Below, piece by piece: positions 1-7,973 of a DNA stretch of 64,000 bases (position 1 is the stretch's first letter; every line of letters starts with the position of its first letter). Made by a program: the position numbers and the translations under genes. The stretch is from Qipengyuania pacifica (GTDB lineage Bacteria; Pseudomonadota; Alphaproteobacteria; Sphingomonadales; Sphingomonadaceae). The DNA is taken from the NCBI RefSeq assembly GCF_019857205.1, contig NZ_JAHWXO010000009.1, positions 1 through 64,000 of the forward strand, read 5' to 3'. The notes below the pieces were generated by a model that saw only the letters and a program-made list of their open reading frames with translations, made no database searches and had not been told where the DNA came from.

Positions 1-357
1 GATGGCATCAAAGGCTTGAAAGGAAAACTTGAGGCAAGTGATCGAGGCTCGGCTTATCTAAAGGCGCTTCGGAAGAAGGAAGCATTTGCGAAGTTGCTCG
101 AGGATTGGCGTTCATTTCCGTCGGCTCAGGAAATTATCGCCTATTTCTTGTCTCGCATCGATTCTTGTTTCGAGGCGCATATCGAACCTCTGCTCGGCAT
201 TGCCTCAAATGACGAGATTGATCGCGCTATCGACAGGCATTTAGTTCAACCCGTCCTCGAGGAGATGGGAACCGGGCCATTCATGCTAAATTCAACGCAT
301 GTGAACGGAATGATCTACTGGCTTGCCGAGCAATGCTACGTCAGGTGGCACCAATGA
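1..357 (+). CDS. ABC-3C system effector, C-terminal domain (5' partial)
   Basis: The reading frame is open from the first base, so this is the 3' end of a longer gene; 118 codons are visible. The segment is helical and ends in a motif typical of the CTD subunit of ABC-three-component systems: NGMIYWLAEQCYVRWHQ, a glycine-hydrophobic run followed by an aromatic/basic tail. In these systems the CTD is fused to a variable N-terminal effector (nuclease, protease or other toxin-like domain), which here lies outside the window, so the effector type is unknown. Its TGA overlaps the ATG of the next gene (ATGA), which supports a three-gene operon. Base composition is clearly richer in A+T than in the core genes to the right. 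The family call is from remembered motif pattern and gene order, not from a search. Confidence 0.68.
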   Translation, partial: DGIKGLKGKLEASDRGSAYLKALRKKEAFAKLLEDWRSFPSAQEIIAYFLSRIDSCFEAHIEPLLGIASNDEIDRAIDRHLVQPVLEEMGTGPFMLNSTHVNGMIYWLAEQCYVRWHQ

Positions 358-866
358 TACAAATCGCCTTTGAACCTGCCTACGATCCATACCACACAGC
401 ATTTCGATTTTTGCTCCAGGGCAAATATGCAGCCGAGTCAATTCAAATCTCAAAAGCTCGTATATTTGACATATTTGTTCTCGAACCCTTTAGAATTGAG
501 CGCATTCGAGTGCCAAACTCCATGAAACGCAGAAAGTCGCTGGCAGTAGCATGCCAGCCCCCGTTTTATGGCCAACGTCCAAGCACGCAATCACTCTTCA
601 ATCAAGCTCGCGCGATCCAGGATGCCGCCCTCCAAACAATGGCACTCAGAGGCCTCATCGCGTTAGACAAATATGAAATCGGACAACTTGAAGTGATTGG
701 AGAGCGTGTGCCAGGCGAGATGTCTCGCTTAATTAATTTGGAGATTGAAAGACTCAGACCTGTTCTGCAATTTTTAAATGATGATTTGGGTCAATTTCCG
801 TTCGATGGCGTAGGCGGCATAAAAGACCGTACGCAACTTGGTGAATTTAAATATGACGTCGTTTAG
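354..866 (+). CDS. ABC-3C system middle component
   Basis: A 170-residue protein starting at ATG 354 inside the stop of the previous gene. The N-terminus (AFEPAYDPYHTAFRFL) matches the pattern of middle-component subunits of ABC-three-component systems, with an early Asp-Pro-Tyr-His signature. These proteins bridge the SMC-like ATPase and the CTD/effector protein, and no enzymatic motif is visible. An upstream in-frame ATG at 333 would lengthen the overlap with the first gene to 25 bases and is less likely. The 3' end overlaps the ATPase start by 14 bases. A/T-ending codons are common, unlike in genes beyond 3136, which suggests acquisition by transfer. The role is inferred from gene order and family pattern. 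Confidence 0.68.
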   Translation: MIQIAFEPAYDPYHTAFRFLLQGKYAAESIQISKARIFDIFVLEPFRIERIRVPNSMKRRKSLAVACQPPFYGQRPSTQSLFNQARAIQDAALQTMALRGLIALDKYEIGQLEVIGERVPGEMSRLINLEIERLRPVLQFLNDDLGQFPFDGVGGIKDRTQLGEFKYDVV

Positions 867-2757
867 ACCAAATCTAACCGTTAACCGACTGGTCGTTAAA
901 AGGGAACGGCACATTGCTTACGATGCGCATTTTCACGCTGGTTTAAATGTTATCGCTGGCGAAAATAGCTCAGGCAAATCAACGGTATTGGACTTCCTCT
1001 TTTATGGCCTTGGCGGCGATCTATCGGACTGGCGAGAGGCGGCGCTGCTGTGCACAGAAGTGGTCTTGGAAGTAGAGATCAATGGCTTAAAGGCGACTTT
1101 GGCCAGAGAAATTTCGGATAAGTCAGGTCAGCCAATGAGGATTTCGTTGGCATCATTTGACGATAGCAATGCCAATTCCGACTGGTCGATCCACGCTTAT
1201 AGACGGTCGGACAAGAAGGAGAGCTTCTCACAAGTCTTATTTCGACTGTTAGGTATGCCGGAGGTCACAGGCGATGCTAACAGCAGCATCACGATGAACC
1301 AGATGCTTCGCCTGCTATATGCAGACCAGTTGAGCCCTGTGGATCGCATCTTTTTGTTTCAGCCCTTCGATACCGCCCTTACCCGACAGACCGTTGGTGA
1401 CCTACTGTGTGGGGCGTACGATAACTCGTTGTACCGCAGTCAACTCCGGTTGCGGGAAGCGGAGAAGTCGTTGTCGGCAGTGACCGCAGATTGGCGAAAT
1501 GCCATATCAGTCTTTAGTGGTACCGAACATGACATCTCATCGGAGTGGATTGAGGCGGAGAGGCGCGAGGTCCAAACTGAGCTAGCCGCAGTTCGAAAAC
1601 ACGCTGCAGCGCTGGAAGAGCGCATTTTCAACGCAGAAGTCTCCGATGGACTCACTTTGGATGAGCAAAAGTCCGTTTACGAACAATTGTCGGAGACCCA
1701 GGCTCTTAAGCTTGATCTAGAGAGTAGAATCGACGCTATACAATTGGAGATGAAGGACTCCGAGGAGTTCATCAATGCACTTCAATCTAAATTGGACCAA
1801 CTCCAAAATGCCGGCATAACAGCGAAATATCTTGACGGAATATCGTTTATTTACTGCCCATCTTGTTATGCGCCGATAGAGGAAGTCGGGGATCACGCTT
1901 GCACACTCTGCAAAGCACCTTTTGACAAAGATCGTGCTAGGTCACGGATTCTCGCGATCATCAATGAAACTGGATTGCAGATTAACCAGTCTCGACTCCT
2001 ACAAGAGGAGCGGCAAAAAGATCTCCAAAAGCTGGATGCTGAATTACAGGTTGTTGACCGAAAATGGGCTTCTTTAAATGCTCGTTATGCTTTGCTGAAC
2101 CGACTTCCTTCAACCGAATTCAGAGCAGATGCTCGCAAACTTTATGGTCGTGCGGGCTATCTCGAGCGACAGCTAGAGAACTTGAGCGAAAAGGCATCAG
2201 TGATCGAGCGCATCGAAGCCCTTTCCGACGCGAAAAAGCGACTAAATGCAGAAATCTTGGATCTAAAGCACACAATCGAAGCCGGTGAGAGGGTTCAGCG
2301 CAATCAACTATCAAGAGCGTATTCGGCAATTTCCGATAACACCGTTGCCCTCCTCAGGAGAGACCTTGATCGTCAGGATCTCTTTCAGAATGCACAGTCG
2401 GTTACATTCAGTTTTGGTGATGATCGTCTGGCCGTGAATGGCGAGAGCTTCTTTTCTGCAAGTTCTATGGTTTTTCTAAGAAACAGCTTTTTTGCCGCCT
2501 TCTTCAAGTCGTCATTGGAAGACCCGAAGTTCCGGCATCCACGAATTCTCCTGATGGACACGATAGAAGACAAAGGCATGGAACCTGAACGGAGTCATAG
2601 GTTTCAGTCACTACTGAGAGAAATCAGTGAAAACTCAAGAGTCGACCATCAGATAATTTATGCGACAGCAATGCTAGAGCCGTCCTTGCAAGAGAGCGAT
2701 TTTATCGTTGATCGCTTCTATACACACGAGAATCGGACATTGAATATATTACCTTAA
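853..2757 (+). CDS. SMC/RecN-like ABC ATPase of an ABC-3C system
   Basis: A 634-residue ATPase. Walker A is GENSSGKST at residues 36-44. A long helical middle contains two cysteine pairs, C335/C338 (CPSC) and C350/C353 (CTLC), likely a zinc-binding knuckle or hook. The C-terminus has a serine-rich signature-like stretch (FSASSMVFLRNSF) and a Walker B-like RILLMDTIED, followed by a second catalytic lobe. This split head with an inserted coiled coil is the SMC/Rad50/RecN plan, and with the two upstream genes it fits the ATPase of an ABC-3C conflict system, thought to sense nucleic-acid or invader states and license the effector. ATG 853 was chosen over TTG 838 and GTG 841. GGTG lies nine bases upstream. 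The gene ends about 85 bases before a displaced lepA tail. Confidence 0.72.
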   Translation: MTSFRPNLTVNRLVVKRERHIAYDAHFHAGLNVIAGENSSGKSTVLDFLFYGLGGDLSDWREAALLCTEVVLEVEINGLKATLAREISDKSGQPMRISLASFDDSNANSDWSIHAYRRSDKKESFSQVLFRLLGMPEVTGDANSSITMNQMLRLLYADQLSPVDRIFLFQPFDTALTRQTVGDLLCGAYDNSLYRSQLRLREAEKSLSAVTADWRNAISVFSGTEHDISSEWIEAERREVQTELAAVRKHAAALEERIFNAEVSDGLTLDEQKSVYEQLSETQALKLDLESRIDAIQLEMKDSEEFINALQSKLDQLQNAGITAKYLDGISFIYCPSCYAPIEEVGDHACTLCKAPFDKDRARSRILAIINETGLQINQSRLLQEERQKDLQKLDAELQVVDRKWASLNARYALLNRLPSTEFRADARKLYGRAGYLERQLENLSEKASVIERIEALSDAKKRLNAEILDLKHTIEAGERVQRNQLSRAYSAISDNTVALLRRDLDRQDLFQNAQSVTFSFGDDRLAVNGESFFSASSMVFLRNSFFAAFFKSSLEDPKFRHPRILLMDTIEDKGMEPERSHRFQSLLREISENSRVDHQIIYATAMLEPSLQESDFIVDRFYTHENRTLNILP

Positions 2758-2840
2758 GGCCAAGAGAACTGTTCCCCAACCTTTGAAAACTATTTCTTTT
2801 GCCTGATCGCTTTTTGTTGGCAGGCGCGCGAAAAAAGTGT

Positions 2841-3073
<233 letters not shown>

Positions 3074-3135
3074 ATAAACGAACGAAGGCGTCACTAGTGG
3101 CGTTCAGCGGCCCGCTCTCGCAGGCCGCCCTCACC

Positions 3136-3462
3136 TCACCTCTTCTTGCGCGCCTTGCGGGCGGCGTATTTCGCGTCGCGCTTGGCTTTCAGTTCCGCTT
3201 CGGTCGGCTCCGGAATGGCGGCGGCTTCGGCGGCTGCCTCGGCAGCGGCGATCTTTTCGGCCTTGGCCTTGGCGATCGCTTCGCGGCGCGCGGCGCTCTT
3301 TTCGGCGGCGGCGGCTTCGCGCGCCAGGCGGGCCTCGCGGCGCTTGGCTTCGACCTCAGGGTCGACCGGCGGCTTGGCGGCCATTTTCTTCAGCGCCTTT
3401 TCGCGGGCCTTGTCGGCCATGGCTGCGCGTTCCTGGAAAGTGGGTTGCTTGAATGAAGGCAT
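3136..3462 (-). CDS. DUF6481 family protein
   Basis: A 108-residue, very Ala/Lys/Arg/Glu-rich protein predicted to be almost entirely helical. It opens with FKQPTFQERAAMADKAREKAL and closes with RDAKYAARKARKKR, the usual start and end of the DUF6481 family found in sphingomonads. Function is unknown. The composition (high charge, alanine-rich helix, basic tail) would fit a nucleic-acid or ribosome-associated role, but that is only a guess. The gene lies within the zone of repeated lepA tails, between copies A and B, so it may be cargo of an older insertion. Its codon use is GC-rich like the core genome, in contrast to the ABC-3C genes. No strong ribosome binding site is seen before ATG 3462. 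Confidence 0.7.
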   Translation of the reverse strand: MPSFKQPTFQERAAMADKAREKALKKMAAKPPVDPEVEAKRREARLAREAAAAEKSAARREAIAKAKAEKIAAAEAAAEAAAIPEPTEAELKAKRDAKYAARKARKKR

Positions 3463-3534
3463 TAGGGATCGTGTCGTTTCTGGTTGGCCGGCAGGCTGCC
3501 GGCTGGAAAAATCGGGCTGCGCGGGGTGCGGCGA

Positions 3535-3594
3535 TTACGCCTCGCCCGTCCGCAGCGCGGCAATGAAATCCTTCCGCGGAAGGCTCGCATTACG
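3535..3594 (-). repeat. lepA 3'-tail repeat, copy B
   Basis: Sixty bases encoding, in frame with a TAA stop, RNASLPRKDFIAALRTGEA, which lines up with the lepA C-terminus ([18 protein letters not shown]). Its stop is 119 bases from the stop of copy C. Immediately upstream (minus strand) is a GC-rich hairpin, CCCCGC paired with GCGGGG, as also found before copy C. Confidence 0.8.
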
Positions 3595-3653
3595 CCCCGC
3601 CTTGTGCGGGGACAGCTCGCCTTACCGCACGCGGGCGTGTTTGAGAATGGGGA

Positions 3654-3713
3654 TCATTTCTCAGCCATCCGCAGCGTGGCGATGAACGCTTCGTGCAGAA
3701 TGCTCGCATTACC
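3654..3713 (-). repeat. lepA 3'-tail repeat, copy C
   Basis: Sixty bases encoding, in frame with a TGA stop, GNASILHEAFIATLRMAEK, the closest short match to the lepA terminus. Its stop lies 122 bases downstream (minus strand) of the real lepA stop. The preceding hairpin CCCCGGCGAAGGCCGGGG corresponds to that before copy B with different paired bases. Copies B and C with their flanks form tandem units of about 120 bases. Confidence 0.85.
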
Positions 3714-3775
3714 CCCCGGCCTTCGCCGGGGCAGGCCGCCCTTCGGGCGCTCCCGCATCTTCGGAAATGAGAGAC

Positions 3776-5611
3776 TCACTCTTCTCCCATACGCAGCGCT
3801 GCGATGAAGGCTTCCTGAGGGATCGAGACGTTTCCGTATTCCCTCATTCTGGCCTTCCCCTTCTTCTGCTTCTCCAGCAGCTTCTTCTTGCGCGTGATGT
3901 CGCCGCCGTAACATTTGGCGGTCACGTCCTTGCGCAGCGCGGCGATGGTTTCGCGGGCGATGACCTTGCCGCCGATGGCGGCCTGGATCGGGATCTTGAA
4001 CAGGTGGCGCGGGATCAGGTCCTTCAGCCGCTCGCACATGCCGCGGCCGCGTTCTTCCGCCACGCTGCGGTGGACGATCAGCGACAGCGCGTCGACCGGC
4101 TCGTTGTTGACGAGGATGTTCATCTTGACGAGGTCGCCCTCGCGGCTGCCGATCTGTTCATAGTCGAAGCTGGCATAGCCGCGGCTGATCGATTTCAGCC
4201 GGTCGTAGAAATCGAACACCACTTCGTTCAGCGGTAGTTCGTAGCTCACCTGCGCGCGGCCACCGACATAGGTCAGATTGGTCTGGATGCCGCGGCGGTC
4301 CTGGCACAGCTTGAGGATCGCGCCGAGATATTCGTCGGGCGTGTAGATGACCGCCTTGATCCACGGTTCTTCCACCGTCTCGATCCGGTTGACGTCCGGC
4401 CAGTCGGCGGGATTGTGGATCTCGATGGTCTTGGCGTCCTCGTTCTTCGAATGGCCGAGGTGGACCCGGTACACGACCGACGGGGCCGTGGTGATGAGGT
4501 CGAGATCGTATTCGCGGCTGAGGCGTTCCTGGATGATTTCCAGGTGCAGCAGGCCGAGGAAGCCGGCGCGGAAGCCGAAGCCCAGCGCGGCGCTGCTTTC
4601 CATCTCGTAGCTGAAGCTCGCATCGTTCAGCCGCAGCTTGCCGATGCTCTCGCGCAGCTTCTCGAAATCGGCGGCGTCGACCGGGAACAGGCCGCAGAAG
4701 ACCACGGGCTGGACTTCCTTGTAGCCTTTCAGCGCCTCGGGCGCCCCGTTCTTCACCGTGGTGATGGTGTCGCCGACGCGGGCCTGCTCCACCTCCTTGA
4801 TCTGCGCGGTGATGAAGCCGATTTCGCCCGGGCCGAGTTCCGGCAGGTCGGTGCGCTTGGGGGTGAAGCAGCCGACGCGGTCGATCAGGTGCTGGGTGCC
4901 GCCCTGCATGAACCTGACCTGCTGGCCCTTCTTGATGACCCCGTCCATCACGCGCACCAGGATGACGACGCCGAGGTAGGGGTCGTACCAGCTGTCGACC
5001 AGCATGGCTTTCAGCGGTGCGTCGCGGTCGCCCGTGGGCGGCGGGATGCGCTTGACCAGCGCTTCCAGCGTTTCCTCGATGCCGATGCCGGATTTGGCGC
5101 TGGTGAGGACGGCGCCGCCTTCCTCCCACGGGCCGGTGGCCTCGATGCCGACGATTTCCTCGATCTCCTCGGCCACGCGCTGCGGTTCGGCGGCGGGCAG
5201 GTCGATCTTGTTGATGACGGGGACGATCTCGTGGTCGTGCTCGATGGACTGGTAGACATTGGCCAGCGTCTGCGCTTCCACCCCTTGCGCCGCGTCCACC
5301 ACCAGCAGCGCGCCCTCGCACGCGGCCAGGCTGCGGCTGACCTCGTAGGCGAAGTCGACGTGGCCGGGCGTGTCCATGAGGTTAAGCTCATAGGTCTCGC
5401 CATCGCGCGCGGTGTAGTTGAGGCGCACGGTCTGCGCCTTGATCGTGATGCCCCGCTCCTTCTCGATGTCCATGTTATCAAGGACTTGCTCGGACATCTC
5501 CCGGTCGGTCAGCCCCCCGGTAAACTGGATCAACCGATCAGCCAACGTCGACTTGCCATGGTCGATGTGGGCTATGATGGAGAAATTGCGGATCTTGGAA
5601 AGGTCGGTCAT
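3776..5611 (-). CDS. lepA: Elongation factor 4 (LepA), back-translocating GTPase
   Basis: A 611-residue translational GTPase. The G domain has AHIDHGKST (residues 14-22), DTPGH and NKID motifs. It is followed by the EF-G-like domains II, III and V and the LepA-specific C-terminal domain with the conserved [16 protein letters not shown] block. EF4 binds the ribosome and GTP and is thought to remobilise stalled or mistranslocated ribosomes, acting at the inner membrane or in the cytosol. Length is normal for the family. Three further partial copies of its 3' end lie directly downstream (2841-3713), so the gene end appears to be an integration target. Because each such event swaps the final codons, the present C-terminus may itself have come from an element. 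It is followed upstream by a minus-strand GGDEF/EAL gene 47 bases away. Confidence 0.98.
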   Translation of the reverse strand: MTDLSKIRNFSIIAHIDHGKSTLADRLIQFTGGLTDREMSEQVLDNMDIEKERGITIKAQTVRLNYTARDGETYELNLMDTPGHVDFAYEVSRSLAACEGALLVVDAAQGVEAQTLANVYQSIEHDHEIVPVINKIDLPAAEPQRVAEEIEEIVGIEATGPWEEGGAVLTSAKSGIGIEETLEALVKRIPPPTGDRDAPLKAMLVDSWYDPYLGVVILVRVMDGVIKKGQQVRFMQGGTQHLIDRVGCFTPKRTDLPELGPGEIGFITAQIKEVEQARVGDTITTVKNGAPEALKGYKEVQPVVFCGLFPVDAADFEKLRESIGKLRLNDASFSYEMESSAALGFGFRAGFLGLLHLEIIQERLSREYDLDLITTAPSVVYRVHLGHSKNEDAKTIEIHNPADWPDVNRIETVEEPWIKAVIYTPDEYLGAILKLCQDRRGIQTNLTYVGGRAQVSYELPLNEVVFDFYDRLKSISRGYASFDYEQIGSREGDLVKMNILVNNEPVDALSLIVHRSVAEERGRGMCERLKDLIPRHLFKIPIQAAIGGKVIARETIAALRKDVTAKCYGGDITRKKKLLEKQKKGKARMREYGNVSIPQEAFIAALRMGEE

Positions 5612-5658
5612 TGCGCCGCCCCATTAGCCGCGCCGCGCCGCCCTGTCAGCAGACAAAG

Positions 5659-7884
5659 CTACACCTGTGCCGCTTCCTTGCGACCGGTCTGTCTCGGAGC
5701 GCTGGCCGAAAGGTTGAATTGCGCGAAGCCCGCCCCTGCCCCGCTATCCGGAGCCATGGCATATTTGCCCGGCGAAAGCGCGGCCAGCGGCACACCAGCC
5801 GTCGCGAGTTCGTAAGGGCTCACGCGGTGCCGCGTGCACAACCCGCCTGCCCCGTCATCGACCAGTTCCTGCTCGAATTCGAGGCCCTGCGTATCGTCCA
5901 TCGTCCGGCGAACGGTACACACAGCCAGCTGGCCCTGCCCGAAGTCGAGTACGAACATCGTCCCAACCGGCACATCCTCGAGCCCCTGGATCATCGCCCC
6001 TGAACGCGAGAGATTGCGCAGGGTGACGTCGTAATAGTGATCCTCGTGGATCACGCCGATCTTGCGGAAGACCGTCCGGCGGGAAGCGCGCTGGGTACCG
6101 CTATCCGTGGGCGCAAGCGTCCATTCCCCATTGGCGAGCTCCTGACATACCTGTTCGTTCGAAAGCGCCTCGGAATAGACAAAGCCGCTGACCTGATCGA
6201 TGCCGAGCCGCTTCAGTTCGTGCATGAGATCGAGCGCGTGGACGCCGGAGGCCGTCGTCTCCATTCCCATGGCGTCAGACAGCGCGATTACCGCCCGAAC
6301 GAGATCCATATCGCCGAGATCGTTGCCCATGATCGGTTCGAAGAATTGCGCACCGATACGTAACGCGCTCAGCGGCGCCCGCCGCAGATAAGCGAGCGAG
6401 GAGAGCCCCGAACCGAACTGGTCGACGGTGAGCCGCACTCCGAGCTTGAACAGGCTCCCGAGCGCCTTGTCCAGTTTCGACGCATCCCCGAGGAGCACCT
6501 TTTCCGGAAAGCGCAATTCGAGCCGCGCGGGATCGAGATCCGTGTCCGCCAGCACCTGCTCGATACACTGGACAAAACCGTTGGCCTCGAACTGGACGGG
6601 GCTGATATGGAGTGACACCCGCAGACTATCCGGCCAGGAAAGCGCGTCTTCGCACGCACGTCGAATGGCCCATTCCCCGATCGGGACAATCAGGCGGCTG
6701 CCTTCGGCGACCGGCAGAAAGGTATCCGCTGGCACGCGGCCGCGCTCCTCGTCCGCCCAGCAGTACTGGGCTTCGAGAGAGAGCACGCGATTGTCTTCAA
6801 GCGAAACGACCGGCTGATATTCGAGCGTGAAGTGGCCGCTCTCGATGGCATCGGCCAGATCGTCTTCCATCCGTTTGCGCAGGTTCGCCTCGTGCTCGAG
6901 ATCGGCTGCGTAAAAACGGAACTGGCCGCGCCCCCCGTTCTTTGAAGCATAAAGAGCCAGGTCGGCGGCGCGAGACAGTTCATCGCGTTCGATACCGTCA
7001 TAAGGTGCAACCGCGATGCCTACCGAACAACCGATGATCGCTCGACCTTCTTCGACCGAATAGGGCTGCGAAAGGATCTGGATGATCTTCTTGGCAACTT
7101 CGCCAAGCTCTCCGCGGTCGTCCATATCAGGAACGAGTATCTGGAATTCGTCGCCACCAAGGCGGCCGATTTCCCCCCGTCCGCCGATGACGCTAGTGAG
7201 ACGCTCTGCCACCTGCTGCAGCAACTGGTCGCCAGCAGCATGGCCGAGCGTGTCGTTGACCTGTTTGAACTTGTCGAGGTCTAGCATCATCAGGGCTGCA
7301 CTGCGCTGCGCACTCTTGAAGGCATGCAGCGTGGAATCAATCCGCTGTTCCATCCGGTGGCGGTTTGCCAGACCGGTCAGGGAATCGAATTTGGCCAGAC
7401 GGTTGGCTTCTTCTTCGCTTCTGAAATCCAGTGTGACGTCGACTGCGCTGCCGCGAAATCCGATAAAGTTCGTGTCATTGTCGTGCAGGGGCCTGCCCGA
7501 GAGCCGGAGGACGATGTCGTTCTGTGCATCACCGGCCTGTACGGTCAGATTTGCAAAACTCTTGCGGGTATTGAGCCTCAGCCCCAAAGATCGACCGTCG
7601 CCATCGCCGTCGACGGGTACCAGCAATTGCTGAAGGGGTTCGCCGGAAGCGCGTGCAAAATCTATACCCAGACCTTCGAGAATAGCCGGGCTAAGGTAAA
7701 CGATCCGACCGTGGGCGTCGGTCGCCCAGAAGCCCAATGCGCCGCTGCGCTCGATTTCTTCGACCACGTCCAGCTTTTCGGAACGGGCGAAGGTAGCCGA
7801 TAAAGAGCGAGATACATCTTCGGCCGGGGCCTCAGCCTCAGCTTTTCTTCCTCTCAAGAAATCGGAAAAGGGCATAGCCCCCAT
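5659..7884 (-). CDS. PAS-GGDEF-(degenerate EAL)-PilZ signalling protein
   Basis: A 741-residue cytoplasmic protein. Domains in order: PAS-like sensor about 45-155, GGDEF about 170-330 with intact GGDEF, EAL-like about 345-585, and a PilZ-like segment about 605-700 (RRTVFRKIGVIH, NLSRSGAMI). The GGDEF domain lacks an obvious RxxD inhibitory site. The EAL domain has lost its catalytic residues compared with the adjacent paralogue: EALMRW became EAQYCW, ELEITES became ELRFPEK, DDFGTG became DQFGSG and KIDQSF became IGAQFF. It therefore probably cannot hydrolyse cyclic di-GMP and may bind the nucleotide or a partner instead. No membrane segment is seen. It lies 89 bases downstream of the paralogue and may be cotranscribed. 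A second ATG nine bases in (MPFSDF) is an alternative start. Confidence 0.92.
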   Translation of the reverse strand: MGAMPFSDFLRGRKAEAEAPAEDVSRSLSATFARSEKLDVVEEIERSGALGFWATDAHGRIVYLSPAILEGLGIDFARASGEPLQQLLVPVDGDGDGRSLGLRLNTRKSFANLTVQAGDAQNDIVLRLSGRPLHDNDTNFIGFRGSAVDVTLDFRSEEEANRLAKFDSLTGLANRHRMEQRIDSTLHAFKSAQRSAALMMLDLDKFKQVNDTLGHAAGDQLLQQVAERLTSVIGGRGEIGRLGGDEFQILVPDMDDRGELGEVAKKIIQILSQPYSVEEGRAIIGCSVGIAVAPYDGIERDELSRAADLALYASKNGGRGQFRFYAADLEHEANLRKRMEDDLADAIESGHFTLEYQPVVSLEDNRVLSLEAQYCWADEERGRVPADTFLPVAEGSRLIVPIGEWAIRRACEDALSWPDSLRVSLHISPVQFEANGFVQCIEQVLADTDLDPARLELRFPEKVLLGDASKLDKALGSLFKLGVRLTVDQFGSGLSSLAYLRRAPLSALRIGAQFFEPIMGNDLGDMDLVRAVIALSDAMGMETTASGVHALDLMHELKRLGIDQVSGFVYSEALSNEQVCQELANGEWTLAPTDSGTQRASRRTVFRKIGVIHEDHYYDVTLRNLSRSGAMIQGLEDVPVGTMFVLDFGQGQLAVCTVRRTMDDTQGLEFEQELVDDGAGGLCTRHRVSPYELATAGVPLAALSPGKYAMAPDSGAGAGFAQFNLSASAPRQTGRKEAAQV

Positions 7885-7973
7885 CGTCGTGCCGCCTCAT
7901 GCAACAATTTGCCTCGGTACGAACGGCCTAGATAGTAATGGTTATTTTTAACCTAACGGCATATCCGAGACGA

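Noticed and set aside
3484-3807. Possible small protein across the lepA-tail repeats on the plus strand
   Set aside because: The frame only reads through the repeats and hairpins and ends at lepA; composition is not protein-like.
3654-4037. A 127-codon minus-strand frame ending in a LepA-like tail
   Set aside because: Only the last 20 codons are meaningful (copy C); the rest is an out-of-frame reading of lepA.
4415-5815. A 466-codon plus-strand frame over lepA
   Set aside because: Shadow of lepA with no recognisable domain.
7940-7953. Palindrome GGTTATTTTTAACC before the first GGDEF gene
   Set aside because: A short AT-rich palindrome with no promoter elements at fitting distance; it could be an operator but nothing supports it.
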